From an uncultured Lachnospiraceae bacterium (lineage in GTDB: Bacteria; Bacillota; Clostridia; Lachnospirales; Lachnospiraceae): 64,000 nucleotides of DNA. The DNA is taken from assembly GCA_947245585.1 (NCBI GenBank), contig CAMXPV010000003.1, positions 52,950-116,949 of the forward strand, written 5' to 3'. Position 1 is the stretch's first letter; each line of letters starts with the position of its first letter. Under the pieces are notes generated by a model. That model was not told the origin of the DNA, did no database searches, and saw only the letters and a program-made list of their open reading frames with translations. The translations under genes and the position numbers were made by a program. Shown here piece by piece: positions 10,601-20,004 of the stretch.

Positions 10601-11470
10601 TTAGTTTTTCAGGAACGCAACAACACCATTGCTCTTTAAATTCAATACCACGTGGTCGGCTCTCACTTCCATAACTTCCACATCTGTCCATGCACCGTCA
10701 ATGTACTGTGCCGCCGCAATATTGGCGCCGTCTGTCACGCCGGGCATATAGAAATTGATCGTTGCCTCCGCGGCCGGGAACTGAACGTCTACCACATTCA
10801 ATACGATACCATCTTTATTTGCGCGGACAGAATCCACGAATGCAATTGACACCTTGGAGATGCTCGCTGTCATGTTGGTTACCTTGCCGTCCACGATCAG
10901 ATTGCCGCCCTGAGCAACAGGCGTTGCCTCCTCGATGCCCTGGGTATCTAACACCGCATTATTGTAATACTCGTCCGCAGATTTGCCTGCCGCCTCTGCA
11001 TCCTGCATCTGCGCCCCGTTCACGAAGCCCTGCGCTACCGCTTCTCCTTCCAGACGCACCGCTTCCCTGCTTGCCTCTTCCAGTGCCTTCCGCTCCGCCG
11101 CTTCCTTTTCCTTCGCCGCAGCAATCGCCGCTTTTTCCGCACTGCTTAAAGACTTGGAAGAACCTGAAGATGAAGAAGGCCTTGAAGCAGACCTGTATTC
11201 AGGGAAGTAACCCTCTTTCCACCTTATGCCATCAAAGGTATGCCACACATTACCATCACCCTTCCAAGTATCGCCTACTATCGGATGTTGGCCGTCCGGT
11301 GTATTGGATACAGAAGGTTCCTCCAATCCTATATAATGATGATTGTAACCAAAATCATGTATTTCTCCTGCTCCGCCTGTTCCATAACTCCCCGCTGCCA
11401 ATACAGTCATGCCAGACAGCATCAAACCCATCGCCATTAAAAATGCCAGATATTTTCTTATTTTCTTCAT
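10601..11470 (-). CDS. Secreted coiled-coil protein, paralog A of a family with variable N-terminus and conserved C-terminal domain
   Basis: Signal peptide MKKIRKYLAFLMAMGLMLSGMTVLAAG; Ser-rich linker, Ala/Glu-rich helix; C-terminal half closely matches the 40424-41272 product. RBS AAGGAGAG before ATG 11470; the ORF-track TTG start (11560) lies upstream of the putative promoter. Confidence 0.85.
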   Translation of the reverse strand: MKKIRKYLAFLMAMGLMLSGMTVLAAGSYGTGGAGEIHDFGYNHHYIGLEEPSVSNTPDGQHPIVGDTWKGDGNVWHTFDGIRWKEGYFPEYRSASRPSSSSGSSKSLSSAEKAAIAAAKEKEAAERKALEEASREAVRLEGEAVAQGFVNGAQMQDAEAAGKSADEYYNNAVLDTQGIEEATPVAQGGNLIVDGKVTNMTASISKVSIAFVDSVRANKDGIVLNVVDVQFPAAEATINFYMPGVTDGANIAAAQYIDGAWTDVEVMEVRADHVVLNLKSNGVVAFLKN

Positions 11471-11516
11471 GTGTTTGTCTCTCCTTCTCTTCATAAAATG
11501 TATGTTTGACTCATTC

Positions 11517-11547
11517 ATTATACCCCCCCCCGGTAAAAAAATGGCAA
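11517..11547 (-). promoter_or_regulatory. Candidate promoter with G9 spacer tract (paralog A)
   Basis: Minus strand TTGCCA-N19-TATAAT; spacer is TTTTTTTACCGGGGGGGGG (G9 at 11523-11531), directly abutting -10. Confidence 0.6.
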
Positions 11548-11569
11548 GCGCTTTTTTCAATTTTTATAA

Positions 11570-11602
11570 AAAAAGAGGCCCCTCTCCATGAGGCAGCCCC
11601 TA
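11570..11602 (-). terminator. Terminator downstream of XRE gene
   Basis: Minus strand GGGGCTGCCTCATGGAGAGGGGCCTCTTTTTTT. Confidence 0.6.
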
Positions 11603-11659
11603 AAATTTAGACTTTATTCACGAAACAGTTTCGGCTGCGACGCGGCCTTCCTGCTCCTC

Positions 11660-12064
11660 TTATTCCTTTTCTTTTTTGGCAAAGGCTGTCATGGCAAGAC
11701 AGGACAAGCCTATTCCAAGCATTCCAAATCCGGAATTTACATCCAATTCTTTCAAAACGGAAAGAACAACTACACCGACACCCATAGCAAGCGCAACTGC
11801 CTTCATAATCATGTGAATCATCGGCGTGATATCTTTCTTTCCACCATCCAAAGACGCGGCCTTAACCTGCATCAACTCATCCACACTGATTCCAAACACT
11901 TCTGCAAGCTTCGGAATGGTATTCACGTCCGGACAGGAGAGATCTCTTTCCCACTTGGAAACCGCCTTATCAGTTACACCCATTTTTTCAGCCAATTCCA
12001 ACTGTGTCAGTCCTTGTTCTTTCCTTAATGATGCAATCATTATGCCAAGAGTTTTCTTTTCCAT
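11660..12064 (-). CDS. XRE-family HTH regulator with C-terminal TM segments
   Basis: IASLRKEQGLTQLELAEKMGVTDKAVSKWERDLSCPDVNTIPKLAEVFGISVDEL, then two hydrophobic segments; start re-assigned to ATG 12064. Confidence 0.85.
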   Translation of the reverse strand: MEKKTLGIMIASLRKEQGLTQLELAEKMGVTDKAVSKWERDLSCPDVNTIPKLAEVFGISVDELMQVKAASLDGGKKDITPMIHMIMKAVALAMGVGVVVLSVLKELDVNSGFGMLGIGLSCLAMTAFAKKEKE

Positions 12065-12181
12065 TGCTTCTTGACTCCTTTCATTTTTAATGACCACATC
12101 GTAACATTTCCTTCCCGATTCACTCAACCGACCGCCAGTTTAGTCCGGTAGACCTATGGTTTAGCTGTATTGAAACCAATC

Positions 12182-12613
12182 TTAATGCAGTCCCAGATCC
12201 TCCCCCGAAATCATGGCGATCCCGTTCTTGGTAAGAATCTCCGCAAGGCCGTCCGTGTCCGCCACGCGGAAGATCATGCAGGCCTGCCCGTCCTTCTGCC
12301 CAAAAACAGAATACATGTACTCCACGTCGATTTCCGCTGCGGAAATCACACCGAGCACCTTGCTCAAACCGCCGGGCGTATCAGGAACCGCCACGCCCAC
12401 AACAGGGGTCATGGTCAGGATAAAGCCCTGCTCCAACAAAATGGCGGAAGCTTTCGACGCATCGTCCACAATCAGACGCAGTACGCCGTAATCCGCTGTC
12501 TCCGCGATATTGATCGCCCGCATGTTCACATGGTTTTCCGAAAGAATCCCTGTGATGTCCGCAAGCTGTCCCGCCTTATTTTCCAAAAATACAGATATCT
12601 GAGGTATGGTCAT
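12182..12613 (-). CDS. Tandem ACT-domain protein
   Basis: ISVFLENKAGQLADITGILSENHVNMRAINIAET; two ACT repeats; next to paaK. Confidence 0.85.
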   Translation of the reverse strand: MTIPQISVFLENKAGQLADITGILSENHVNMRAINIAETADYGVLRLIVDDASKASAILLEQGFILTMTPVVGVAVPDTPGGLSKVLGVISAAEIDVEYMYSVFGQKDGQACMIFRVADTDGLAEILTKNGIAMISGEDLGLH

Positions 12614-12641
12614 ATGTTATCTCCTCTCTGACTTTCCAGTC

Positions 12642-13940
12642 CTAAATCTTCCGGTTATCAATGACGCGCACTGCCTTGCCTTCACTTCGCGTAATGGACT
12701 TAGGCGCCACCAGACGTACCTTCGCATAAATACCGAGCATCGCCTTGAGGGCGGATACCAATCCCTTCTCCATCTCCGTGATCTTACCCAGATTATCGGA
12801 GAAGTTTTCAGGTGTCATCTCCACCTTTACCTCAATGGTGTCGGAGTTGTTGACGCGGTCAACAATGATCTGGTAATTCGCCTGATATCCCTGCTCCAAA
12901 AGCACCGTCTCAATCTGGGACGGGAATACGTTGACACCCTTGACAATGAGCATATCGTCGCTTCTGCCCATGGGCTTACTCATCTTCACATGAGTCCGGC
13001 CACAGGAACACTGCTTTCTGGTCAGCACACAGATATCTCTGGTACGATAACGCAGAAGCGGGAATGCCTCCTTCGTGATCGAGGTAAATACCAACTCGCC
13101 CTTGCTGCCTTCCGGAAGAACCTCCCTCGTATCCGGATCAATGATCTCCGCGATAAAATGATCCTCATTGATGTGCATGCCGGTCTGCTCGCTGCACTCA
13201 AAGGCAACGCCGGGGCCGCTAGTCTCTGTAAGACCATAGATATCGTAAGCCTTGATCCCCAGTTTATTCTGGATATCCTGACGCATCTCCTCGCTCCATG
13301 CCTCCGCGCCGAAGATACCCGCTTTTAACTTAATCTTATCCCGCAGGCCGCGCTCGTGGATGCTCTCCGCCAAAAACGCGGCGTAGGAAGGTGTACAGCA
13401 GAGAATTGTCGCCTCCAGATCCACCATAAACTGCAGCTGTCTGTCCGTATTGCCGGAAGACATCGGCAGCGTCAGGCAGCCTACTTTATGGCTGCCGCCG
13501 TTTAAACCAGGGCCGCCCGTAAAGAGTCCGTAACCGTAGCAGACATGACAGACATCGCCGCTAGTGCCGCCTGCTGCTGTGATCGCGCGGGCACAGCAGT
13601 CCTCCCACAAATCTATGTCATGCTGCGTATAGAAAGCAACCACTCTGCGCCCCGTGGTGCCGGATGTGGACTGAATCCGCACGCAGTCCTTCAGGGGTTT
13701 TGCCAAAAGACCGTAAGGATACGCCTCCCGCAGATCGTCCTTTGTCAAAAAAGGCAGCTTATGTAAGTCTTCCACGCCCTGGATATCCTCCGGCGTAACC
13801 CCTTTCTCCTCCATCTTTTTGCGGTAGTAAGGCACATCGTCCCACACATGACGCACCTGTTTCACCAACCGCTCATTCTGCCATGCGAGAATCTGCTCCC
13901 TGTCCGCCGTCTCAATTTCTTTCTGGTAATACCGTTCCAT
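12642..13940 (-). CDS. paaK: Phenylacetate-CoA ligase (PaaK-type)
   Basis: QSTSGTTGRRVV, YDIYGLTETSGPG, GRSDDMLIVKGVNVFPSQIE. Confidence 0.92.
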   Translation of the reverse strand: MERYYQKEIETADREQILAWQNERLVKQVRHVWDDVPYYRKKMEEKGVTPEDIQGVEDLHKLPFLTKDDLREAYPYGLLAKPLKDCVRIQSTSGTTGRRVVAFYTQHDIDLWEDCCARAITAAGGTSGDVCHVCYGYGLFTGGPGLNGGSHKVGCLTLPMSSGNTDRQLQFMVDLEATILCCTPSYAAFLAESIHERGLRDKIKLKAGIFGAEAWSEEMRQDIQNKLGIKAYDIYGLTETSGPGVAFECSEQTGMHINEDHFIAEIIDPDTREVLPEGSKGELVFTSITKEAFPLLRYRTRDICVLTRKQCSCGRTHVKMSKPMGRSDDMLIVKGVNVFPSQIETVLLEQGYQANYQIIVDRVNNSDTIEVKVEMTPENFSDNLGKITEMEKGLVSALKAMLGIYAKVRLVAPKSITRSEGKAVRVIDNRKI

Positions 13941-13978
13941 AAGTTTATTCTCCTTCTCGTTTCCTGTCCTAATACGCT

Positions 13979-14551
13979 TTACGCACTGCGCCCGGCTTCA
14001 AACGCCTTTTTATTCATCTCCAAAAATTTGGGCGGCACGCTGTGCTCAATCGCATCCATCCACTCCTCGTCCGTAAAATCGAAATGCTTAGCCAATCTCC
14101 CCATCAACACCAGATTGACCGCCTTGCTGCTTCCCGCTTCCTCCGCCAAGGAAAGCGCATCAAAGGCATCCACCTTGACATCCAGGGACGAAAGCTTCTG
14201 AACCAAGTTCTCCGGATACGCCGCCGCGCCGGCAATCACCGGCATCGGGTTGATCTGTTGGCTGTTCACAATCATTCTGCCGCCCGGCTTTATGTACTCC
14301 GTATAGCGGGCTGCCTCCAACAGTTCAAAAGAAAGAATGCAGTCCGCCTGTCCCTTGTCTATGATGGGAGAACAGACCCTGTCTCCATAGCGCACATAGG
14401 TGACAACGCTTCCGCCTCGCTGGCTCATGCCGTGCACCTCACTCACCTTCACATCAAAGCCCTTTGTGAGAAGCAGCCGCCCCAAAAGTTTGCTCGCAAG
14501 CAGAGTCCCCTGTCCGCCCACGCCCACAATCATGATATTCTTTGTTTCCAT
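13979..14551 (-). CDS. iorB: Indolepyruvate ferredoxin oxidoreductase, beta subunit
   Basis: NIMIVGVGGQGTLLASKLLGRL, VSEVHGMSQRGGSVVTYVRYG; start set to ATG 14551. Confidence 0.92.
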   Translation of the reverse strand: METKNIMIVGVGGQGTLLASKLLGRLLLTKGFDVKVSEVHGMSQRGGSVVTYVRYGDRVCSPIIDKGQADCILSFELLEAARYTEYIKPGGRMIVNSQQINPMPVIAGAAAYPENLVQKLSSLDVKVDAFDALSLAEEAGSSKAVNLVLMGRLAKHFDFTDEEWMDAIEHSVPPKFLEMNKKAFEAGRSA

Positions 14552-14552
14552 C

Positions 14553-16307
14553 TTATCGTCCCCCTTCCGCGCCGAGTGCCCCGAATTTGCAAAGCTGCTC
14601 GCAAACGCCACAGCCCACGCAGAGGGTCTCGTCGATCACCGCCTTGCCATCCACCATGCTGATGGCGGGACAACCAATGTTCATACATGCCTTACAGCCC
14701 TTGCACTTTTCCGGATCGGAACAGATGGGGCCGGCGTGTTTCACATATTTTAACAGCGCGCAGGGCCGGCGGGAAATAATAACGGAAGGCTCCTTTACCG
14801 AAAGCTCCTCCTGAATCGCGCTCTGGCAAGCCTCCATATCATAGGGATCTACCACTCGCACCCTCCTGATGCCTACGGCGTGGCACAAGCTCTCCAGATC
14901 AATCTTGGTACAGGGATCGCCCTTCAAGTTATAGCCCGTGGTGGGATTCTGTTGATGGCCCGTCATACCCGTGATGGAGTTATCCAGTATAATCACAGTG
15001 GAGTTGGACTCATTGTAAGCAATGTTAATCAGTCCTGTAACGCCGGAATGAATAAAAGTGGAGTCACCGATCACCGCCACCGTCCTTCCTGCGCTCTCCT
15101 CATCTCCCGCCTTGATGAAACCGTGCAGTCCGGAGACGGACGCACCCATACATACGGTAGTGTCGATCGCATTTAAGGGGGCAACCGCGCCCAATGTATA
15201 ACACCCGATATCACCAAGTACGGTTAAATTCAATTTCTTAAGCACATAGAAGAGGCTCCTGTGTGGACATCCCGCACACATCACGGGCGGTCTTGCCGGA
15301 ATCTCCTCTCCGAGCAGCGCGCCTGTCTGTACGCTGCCCCCAAGCTTCTCCTTCACCACATTCTGACTCAGCTCACCGATCTCGGTAAACAGCTCTTTCC
15401 CGGTCACGGCAAGGCCCAGATTCCTGCAATGGGTCTCAATGAAACTGTCCAGTTCCTCCACCACTACCAACCTGTCAACGGAAGCGGCAAAGTCCTTGAT
15501 CTTTGTCTCCGGCATGGGCCAGATCATGCCCAATTTCAGGACGGGGTATGTATCCCCAAAGGCCTCTTTCACATACTGGTAACAGGTGGAAGACGTGATA
15601 ATACCAACGGAAGTGTCCTGCCCCTGTTCAATCCGGTTGATTTCTGTCTTCTCAGCCCATGCAGCGAGCGCTCTCGTGCGTTCCTCCACAACCGGATGTT
15701 TTTTCTTTGCGTACGCCGGCATCATAATATATTTTGCGGGATTCTTTTCGTACTTCCTCTGTTCCGGCACTACCCGCTCCGCTGTCTCCACCACGCTCTG
15801 GGAATGGCTGACGCGGGTGCACATCTTGATCAGTACCGCCGTATCAAACTTCTCGGAAAGCCCATAGGCAAGTTTGGCAAAAGCAAGCGCCTCCGCGGAA
15901 TCGGAAGGCTCCAACATGGGAATCTTAGCCGCCTGCGCATAATGGCGGGAATCCTGCTCATTCTGGGAGCTGTGCATCCCGGCATCATCGGCCACACCTA
16001 TGATTAATCCGGCGTTCACGCCCGTATAAGAAATTGTAAAAAGGGGATCGGCCGCCACATTTAATCCAACATGCTTCATGGCGCAAAAGCTCCGTTTCCC
16101 GCGCACAGAAGCACCAAACGCCGCTTCCAGGGCTACTTTCTCATTGGGTGCCCACTCCGCATAAACCTCGTCATACTTCGCCACGCACTCGGTAATCTCC
16201 GTGCTGGGCGTTCCCGGATAACTGGACACAAAGCTGCAGCCCGCCTCATAAAGTCCCCTGGCAACCGCCTCGTTGCCAAGCATCAGTGTTTTCATAAAGA
16301 TATCCAT
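14553..16307 (-). CDS. iorA: Indolepyruvate ferredoxin oxidoreductase, alpha subunit
   Basis: MLGNEAVARGLYEAGCSFVSSYPGTPSTEI, TPP motif GDSTFIHSG, C-terminal [4Fe-4S] motifs CKGCKAC...CVGCGVCEQLC. Confidence 0.94.
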   Translation of the reverse strand: MDIFMKTLMLGNEAVARGLYEAGCSFVSSYPGTPSTEITECVAKYDEVYAEWAPNEKVALEAAFGASVRGKRSFCAMKHVGLNVAADPLFTISYTGVNAGLIIGVADDAGMHSSQNEQDSRHYAQAAKIPMLEPSDSAEALAFAKLAYGLSEKFDTAVLIKMCTRVSHSQSVVETAERVVPEQRKYEKNPAKYIMMPAYAKKKHPVVEERTRALAAWAEKTEINRIEQGQDTSVGIITSSTCYQYVKEAFGDTYPVLKLGMIWPMPETKIKDFAASVDRLVVVEELDSFIETHCRNLGLAVTGKELFTEIGELSQNVVKEKLGGSVQTGALLGEEIPARPPVMCAGCPHRSLFYVLKKLNLTVLGDIGCYTLGAVAPLNAIDTTVCMGASVSGLHGFIKAGDEESAGRTVAVIGDSTFIHSGVTGLINIAYNESNSTVIILDNSITGMTGHQQNPTTGYNLKGDPCTKIDLESLCHAVGIRRVRVVDPYDMEACQSAIQEELSVKEPSVIISRRPCALLKYVKHAGPICSDPEKCKGCKACMNIGCPAISMVDGKAVIDETLCVGCGVCEQLCKFGALGAEGGR

Positions 16308-16319
16308 TCCTTTCTTTTG

Positions 16320-17870
16320 TTAATTTTCATCGCCGATGGAATCTTTTACGGAAACCGTTACCTTCCTATCGTAACAGGAGAACACCTCCTCCAGTTTCTT
16401 CTCCCCGGGCGCTTTAGTCACCACGCTCACCACAGGCACAATCACAAGTCCCGCCAACATACAGAATGCGCCGGCATTGATCGGGGACTGCAAATAAGCC
16501 GGAAATGACGGGCGAACAAATATATTGGCAAGCATCACGATCGTGGAGAAAAGAAAGCTCACCCAACAGGCCGCCTTCGTAGTCCGTTTCCAATACAAAC
16601 CATAGAGAAACGGCGCTAGAAATGCGCCTGCAAGCGCGCCCCAACTCACACCCATGAGCTGCGCGATAAAAGTAACATTGGAGCGGTACTGGATCAACGC
16701 CAGAATCACGGAAATCAAGATAAACACTACCAGAAGGCCCCGCATCCATTTCACCTGTTTCTTCTCATCCATCTCTTTTATTATATTACCTTTAATGAAA
16801 TCCAACGTCAAGGTGGAGCTGGATGCCAATACCAGGGAGGACAGGGTGGACATAGACGCGGAAAGCACCAGAATTACCACCACTGCAATCAAAATCGTAG
16901 GCAGGCCGCTTAACATGGTGGGCACCACCGAATCATACCCGTTCGCCGCAATGTCAATCTTATCACTGAAAAGTCTCCCGAAACCGCCTAAGAAATAGCA
17001 GCCGCCTGCCACCACAAGAGCAAAAAAGGTAGAAATAATCATTCCCTTATTGATGGCGCTCTCACTCTTGATGGCGTAAAATTTCTGCACCATCTGCGGC
17101 AGTCCCCAGGTCCCCAAACTGGTCAGAATCACCACGCCCAACAGTCCCGCAGGGTCGGGTCCAAAGAAGGAATTAAACACACCGGGGGCCGCAGAGACCG
17201 TCTCGTCACTCACCGCTGACAACTTATCAAGCGCGGCGAGAAATCCGCCTTGACTGTGCAGTACCGCAAAAATAACAGCCACTATTCCAAAAATCATGAT
17301 AATACCCTGAATAAAATCATTGATGGCAGTCGCCATGTAACCGCCCGCTATGACATAAATTCCTGTAAGCACAGCCATAACCACCACACACACGCTGTAA
17401 TCAATGTCAAAGGCCATGCCGAACAGACGGCTCAATCCATTGTATAAGCTGGCCGTGTAAGGGATCAGAAAGATAAAGATAATCGCCGAAGCCGCAAGTT
17501 TTAAGGGCTTGCTCTCAAACCGCTTGCCAAAAAACTCCGGCATGGTGGCGCTGTCTAAATGCTGCGTCATAATACGGGTGCGCCGCCCCAGCACCGCCCA
17601 CGCAAGAAGGGAGCCGATAAAGGCGTTTCCCAACCCGGCCCAGGTAGCCGCGATCCCATATTTCCATCCGAACTGCCCCGCATACCCCACGAATACCACC
17701 GCTGAAAAATAACTGGTTCCATAGGCGAAGGCGGTAAGCCACGGGCCAACACTCCTGCCGCCCAATACAAATCCGTTCACATCCGTGGCGTGTTTTCGGC
17801 AGTAAAGCCCGATTCCAATCATAACGCCGAAAAAAATAACAAGCATAATTACTTTAATAAACAGGTCCAT
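16320..17870 (-). CDS. Sodium:solute symporter (SSS family)
   Basis: Multi-TM; GGRSVGPWLTAFAYGTSYFSAVVFVGYAG, DFIQGIIMIFG. Confidence 0.88.
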   Translation of the reverse strand: MDLFIKVIMLVIFFGVMIGIGLYCRKHATDVNGFVLGGRSVGPWLTAFAYGTSYFSAVVFVGYAGQFGWKYGIAATWAGLGNAFIGSLLAWAVLGRRTRIMTQHLDSATMPEFFGKRFESKPLKLAASAIIFIFLIPYTASLYNGLSRLFGMAFDIDYSVCVVVMAVLTGIYVIAGGYMATAINDFIQGIIMIFGIVAVIFAVLHSQGGFLAALDKLSAVSDETVSAAPGVFNSFFGPDPAGLLGVVILTSLGTWGLPQMVQKFYAIKSESAINKGMIISTFFALVVAGGCYFLGGFGRLFSDKIDIAANGYDSVVPTMLSGLPTILIAVVVILVLSASMSTLSSLVLASSSTLTLDFIKGNIIKEMDEKKQVKWMRGLLVVFILISVILALIQYRSNVTFIAQLMGVSWGALAGAFLAPFLYGLYWKRTTKAACWVSFLFSTIVMLANIFVRPSFPAYLQSPINAGAFCMLAGLVIVPVVSVVTKAPGEKKLEEVFSCYDRKVTVSVKDSIGDEN

Positions 17871-17908
17871 TTTGCTCTCTTCCTCAACTTTCCATCCAAA
17901 CTGTGTAT

Positions 17909-19546
17909 TTAATTCTTAATCTGGGCTTCCACCAGACTGCCGTGACAATACCGCTCCCTGAGCACCGGCTTTTCTATCTTGCCCGTAGGGTTTCTGGGCA
18001 CTTTCTCAAAGATGATCTTTCTGGGCCTTTTGTAGCGCGGAAGGTCATTGCAGAATGCCATTATCTCCTCCTCCGTACAGCTTTCGCCATCCTTGATCTC
18101 TATGACAGCCGCCGCGATCTCGCCAAGCCTGTTATCCGGCAGGCCAATCACCGCCACATCTTTAATTTTATCGTTTCTGCGCAGGAAGTCCTCTATCTGC
18201 ACAGGATACAGGTTCTCGCCTCCGGAGATAATGACATCTTTCTTCCGGTCCACCAGATAAATGAATCCGTCCTCATCCATCCGCGCCATATCGCCCGTAT
18301 AAAGCCAACCGTCCTTTAAGACTTCCGCCGTCGCCTCCGGGTTCTTGTAATAGCAGAGCATGACACCGGGGCCGTGCACAATCAGTTCTCCCACATCTCC
18401 CTGCACAGTTTCCTGTCCCTGCTCGTCTACAATCTTTGCCTCCCAGTGATAGCCCGGCTTTCCGATGGCCCCTACCTTATGTATGTTTTCCACACCCAAA
18501 TGCACACAGCCGGGGCCTATGGATTCACTCAGACCATAGTTCGTGTCATACAGGTGATGCGGAAAATGCTTTTTCCAACGCTGTATCAAACTTGGCGGAA
18601 CGGGCTGTGCGCCGATGTGCATCAACCGCCACTGCTCTAGCAGATAATGGTCCATATCCACTTTACCGGAATCAATAGCGTCCAGAAGATCCTGCGCCCA
18701 TGGCACCAAAAGCCACACGATGGTACACTGCTCTTCCGTCACCGCCCGCAATATCCACTCCGGCTTCACGCCTCTAAGAAGTACGGCTTTCCCGCCCGTA
18801 ATCAAAGAACCAAACCAGTGCATTTTTGCCCCGGTATGGTACAGCGGCGGAATACAGAGAAACACATCTTCCTTCGTCTGTCCGTGATGATTCTGTTCTG
18901 TCTCACAGGAGGAGCGCAGTGACCGATGATTGTGCAGGATTGCCTTGGGGAATCCCGTGGTACCCGAGGAAAAATAAATCGCCGCATAGTCCTCTTCACA
19001 CAGCGCAACCGGGGGCGCGCTGGAAGAACAAAATCCCATCAGTTTCAGGCAGTCTTCCGTATAATCCGGTCCGTCTGTCCCCGGGAAAAACATCATCCCA
19101 ACGCCCGGCAGATCGTCCGCGATGCTGTCCATCCGCTCGATAAATTCCGGTCCGAAAACCAACACCTCCACGTCCGCCAATTCCAGGCAATACTTGATCT
19201 CATCAGCCGAATACCGGAAATTCATGGGAACTGCCACGCCGCCCGCCTTCAGAATGCCAAAATAGATGGGCAGCCACTCCAGACAGTTCATCATCAGAAT
19301 CCCCACCTTCGTCTCCCGCTCCATCCCGCGGCTTAAGAGCAGATTTGCAAAGCGGTTTGCCCGTCTGTCAAAGTCAGCCCAGCTCAGCTCCCTTCGATAG
19401 GGTGCGCCGTTTCCCGCGCTCTCAATCAGGCTCGCCTCCCGCCATGTCACCGCGCTGTCGCGTTCCTGAGAGGGATTCAATTCCACAAGCGCGGTGTCCG
19501 ACCCGTAAAGCCGGGCATTGCGCTCCAAAAACTCCGTGATTACCAT
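17909..19546 (-). CDS. AMP-dependent acyl-CoA synthetase/ligase
   Basis: YFSSGTTGFPKAILHNH, YGLSESIGPG, GWLYTGDMARMDEDGFIYLVDRKKDVIISGGENLYP, NPTGKIEKPVL. Confidence 0.92.
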   Translation of the reverse strand: MVITEFLERNARLYGSDTALVELNPSQERDSAVTWREASLIESAGNGAPYRRELSWADFDRRANRFANLLLSRGMERETKVGILMMNCLEWLPIYFGILKAGGVAVPMNFRYSADEIKYCLELADVEVLVFGPEFIERMDSIADDLPGVGMMFFPGTDGPDYTEDCLKLMGFCSSSAPPVALCEEDYAAIYFSSGTTGFPKAILHNHRSLRSSCETEQNHHGQTKEDVFLCIPPLYHTGAKMHWFGSLITGGKAVLLRGVKPEWILRAVTEEQCTIVWLLVPWAQDLLDAIDSGKVDMDHYLLEQWRLMHIGAQPVPPSLIQRWKKHFPHHLYDTNYGLSESIGPGCVHLGVENIHKVGAIGKPGYHWEAKIVDEQGQETVQGDVGELIVHGPGVMLCYYKNPEATAEVLKDGWLYTGDMARMDEDGFIYLVDRKKDVIISGGENLYPVQIEDFLRRNDKIKDVAVIGLPDNRLGEIAAAVIEIKDGESCTEEEIMAFCNDLPRYKRPRKIIFEKVPRNPTGKIEKPVLRERYCHGSLVEAQIKN

Positions 19547-19562
19547 TCCTCTTCCTCCTTCG

Positions 19563-19964
19563 TTATGATTCCACTACATAGGCGTTCACCGTGGCGTGCG
19601 CCACATATGTGCCAAGTTCATCCCGAATATCCACCGTCAAAAGCGCAGTGGTACGCCCACTCCGCAAACGGGAAGCCTCCGCAATCAACCGCTTTCCTTT
19701 GGCCGGTGCCAAAAAAGTGATGGATGCATTCTGGCTGACCGTATTTCTCTCCTCAAACCCGTTCGCCGCTACGGCACAGGTAAAATCTGCCAGAGTAAAA
19801 ACGGCTCCTCCCATGGGGACATTGTTTGCGTTCATATGATGCGGCTCCAATTGCAGGGAACAGACTGCCTTCCCCGGCTCCGCACTGTCAATCACAATTC
19901 CCACTGCCTTTGAAGCAAAATGATCATTTTGAAACCGATCTCGGATCTCTTCTAATGTTGCCAT
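19563..19964 (-). CDS. PaaI-family hotdog thioesterase
   Basis: HHMNANNVPMGGAVFTLADFTCAVAANG; start re-assigned to ATG 19964. Confidence 0.88.
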   Translation of the reverse strand: MATLEEIRDRFQNDHFASKAVGIVIDSAEPGKAVCSLQLEPHHMNANNVPMGGAVFTLADFTCAVAANGFEERNTVSQNASITFLAPAKGKRLIAEASRLRSGRTTALLTVDIRDELGTYVAHATVNAYVVES

Positions 19965-20004
19965 AACCGATCCCCCTTCCATACATGCAAAAACTACATT
20001 CACC

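Noticed and set aside
10762-11496. 244-aa plus-strand ORF
   Set aside because: Fully antisense to the secreted paralog A gene; Pro/Leu/Ser-rich shadow translation with no family resemblance.
11530-11560. CcpA-like cre site (AAAGCGCTTGCCA) overlapping the G-tract promoter -35
   Set aside because: Only partial match to the cre consensus, and the paralog B region match (CAAAAGCGTTATG) is weaker; not enough to call.
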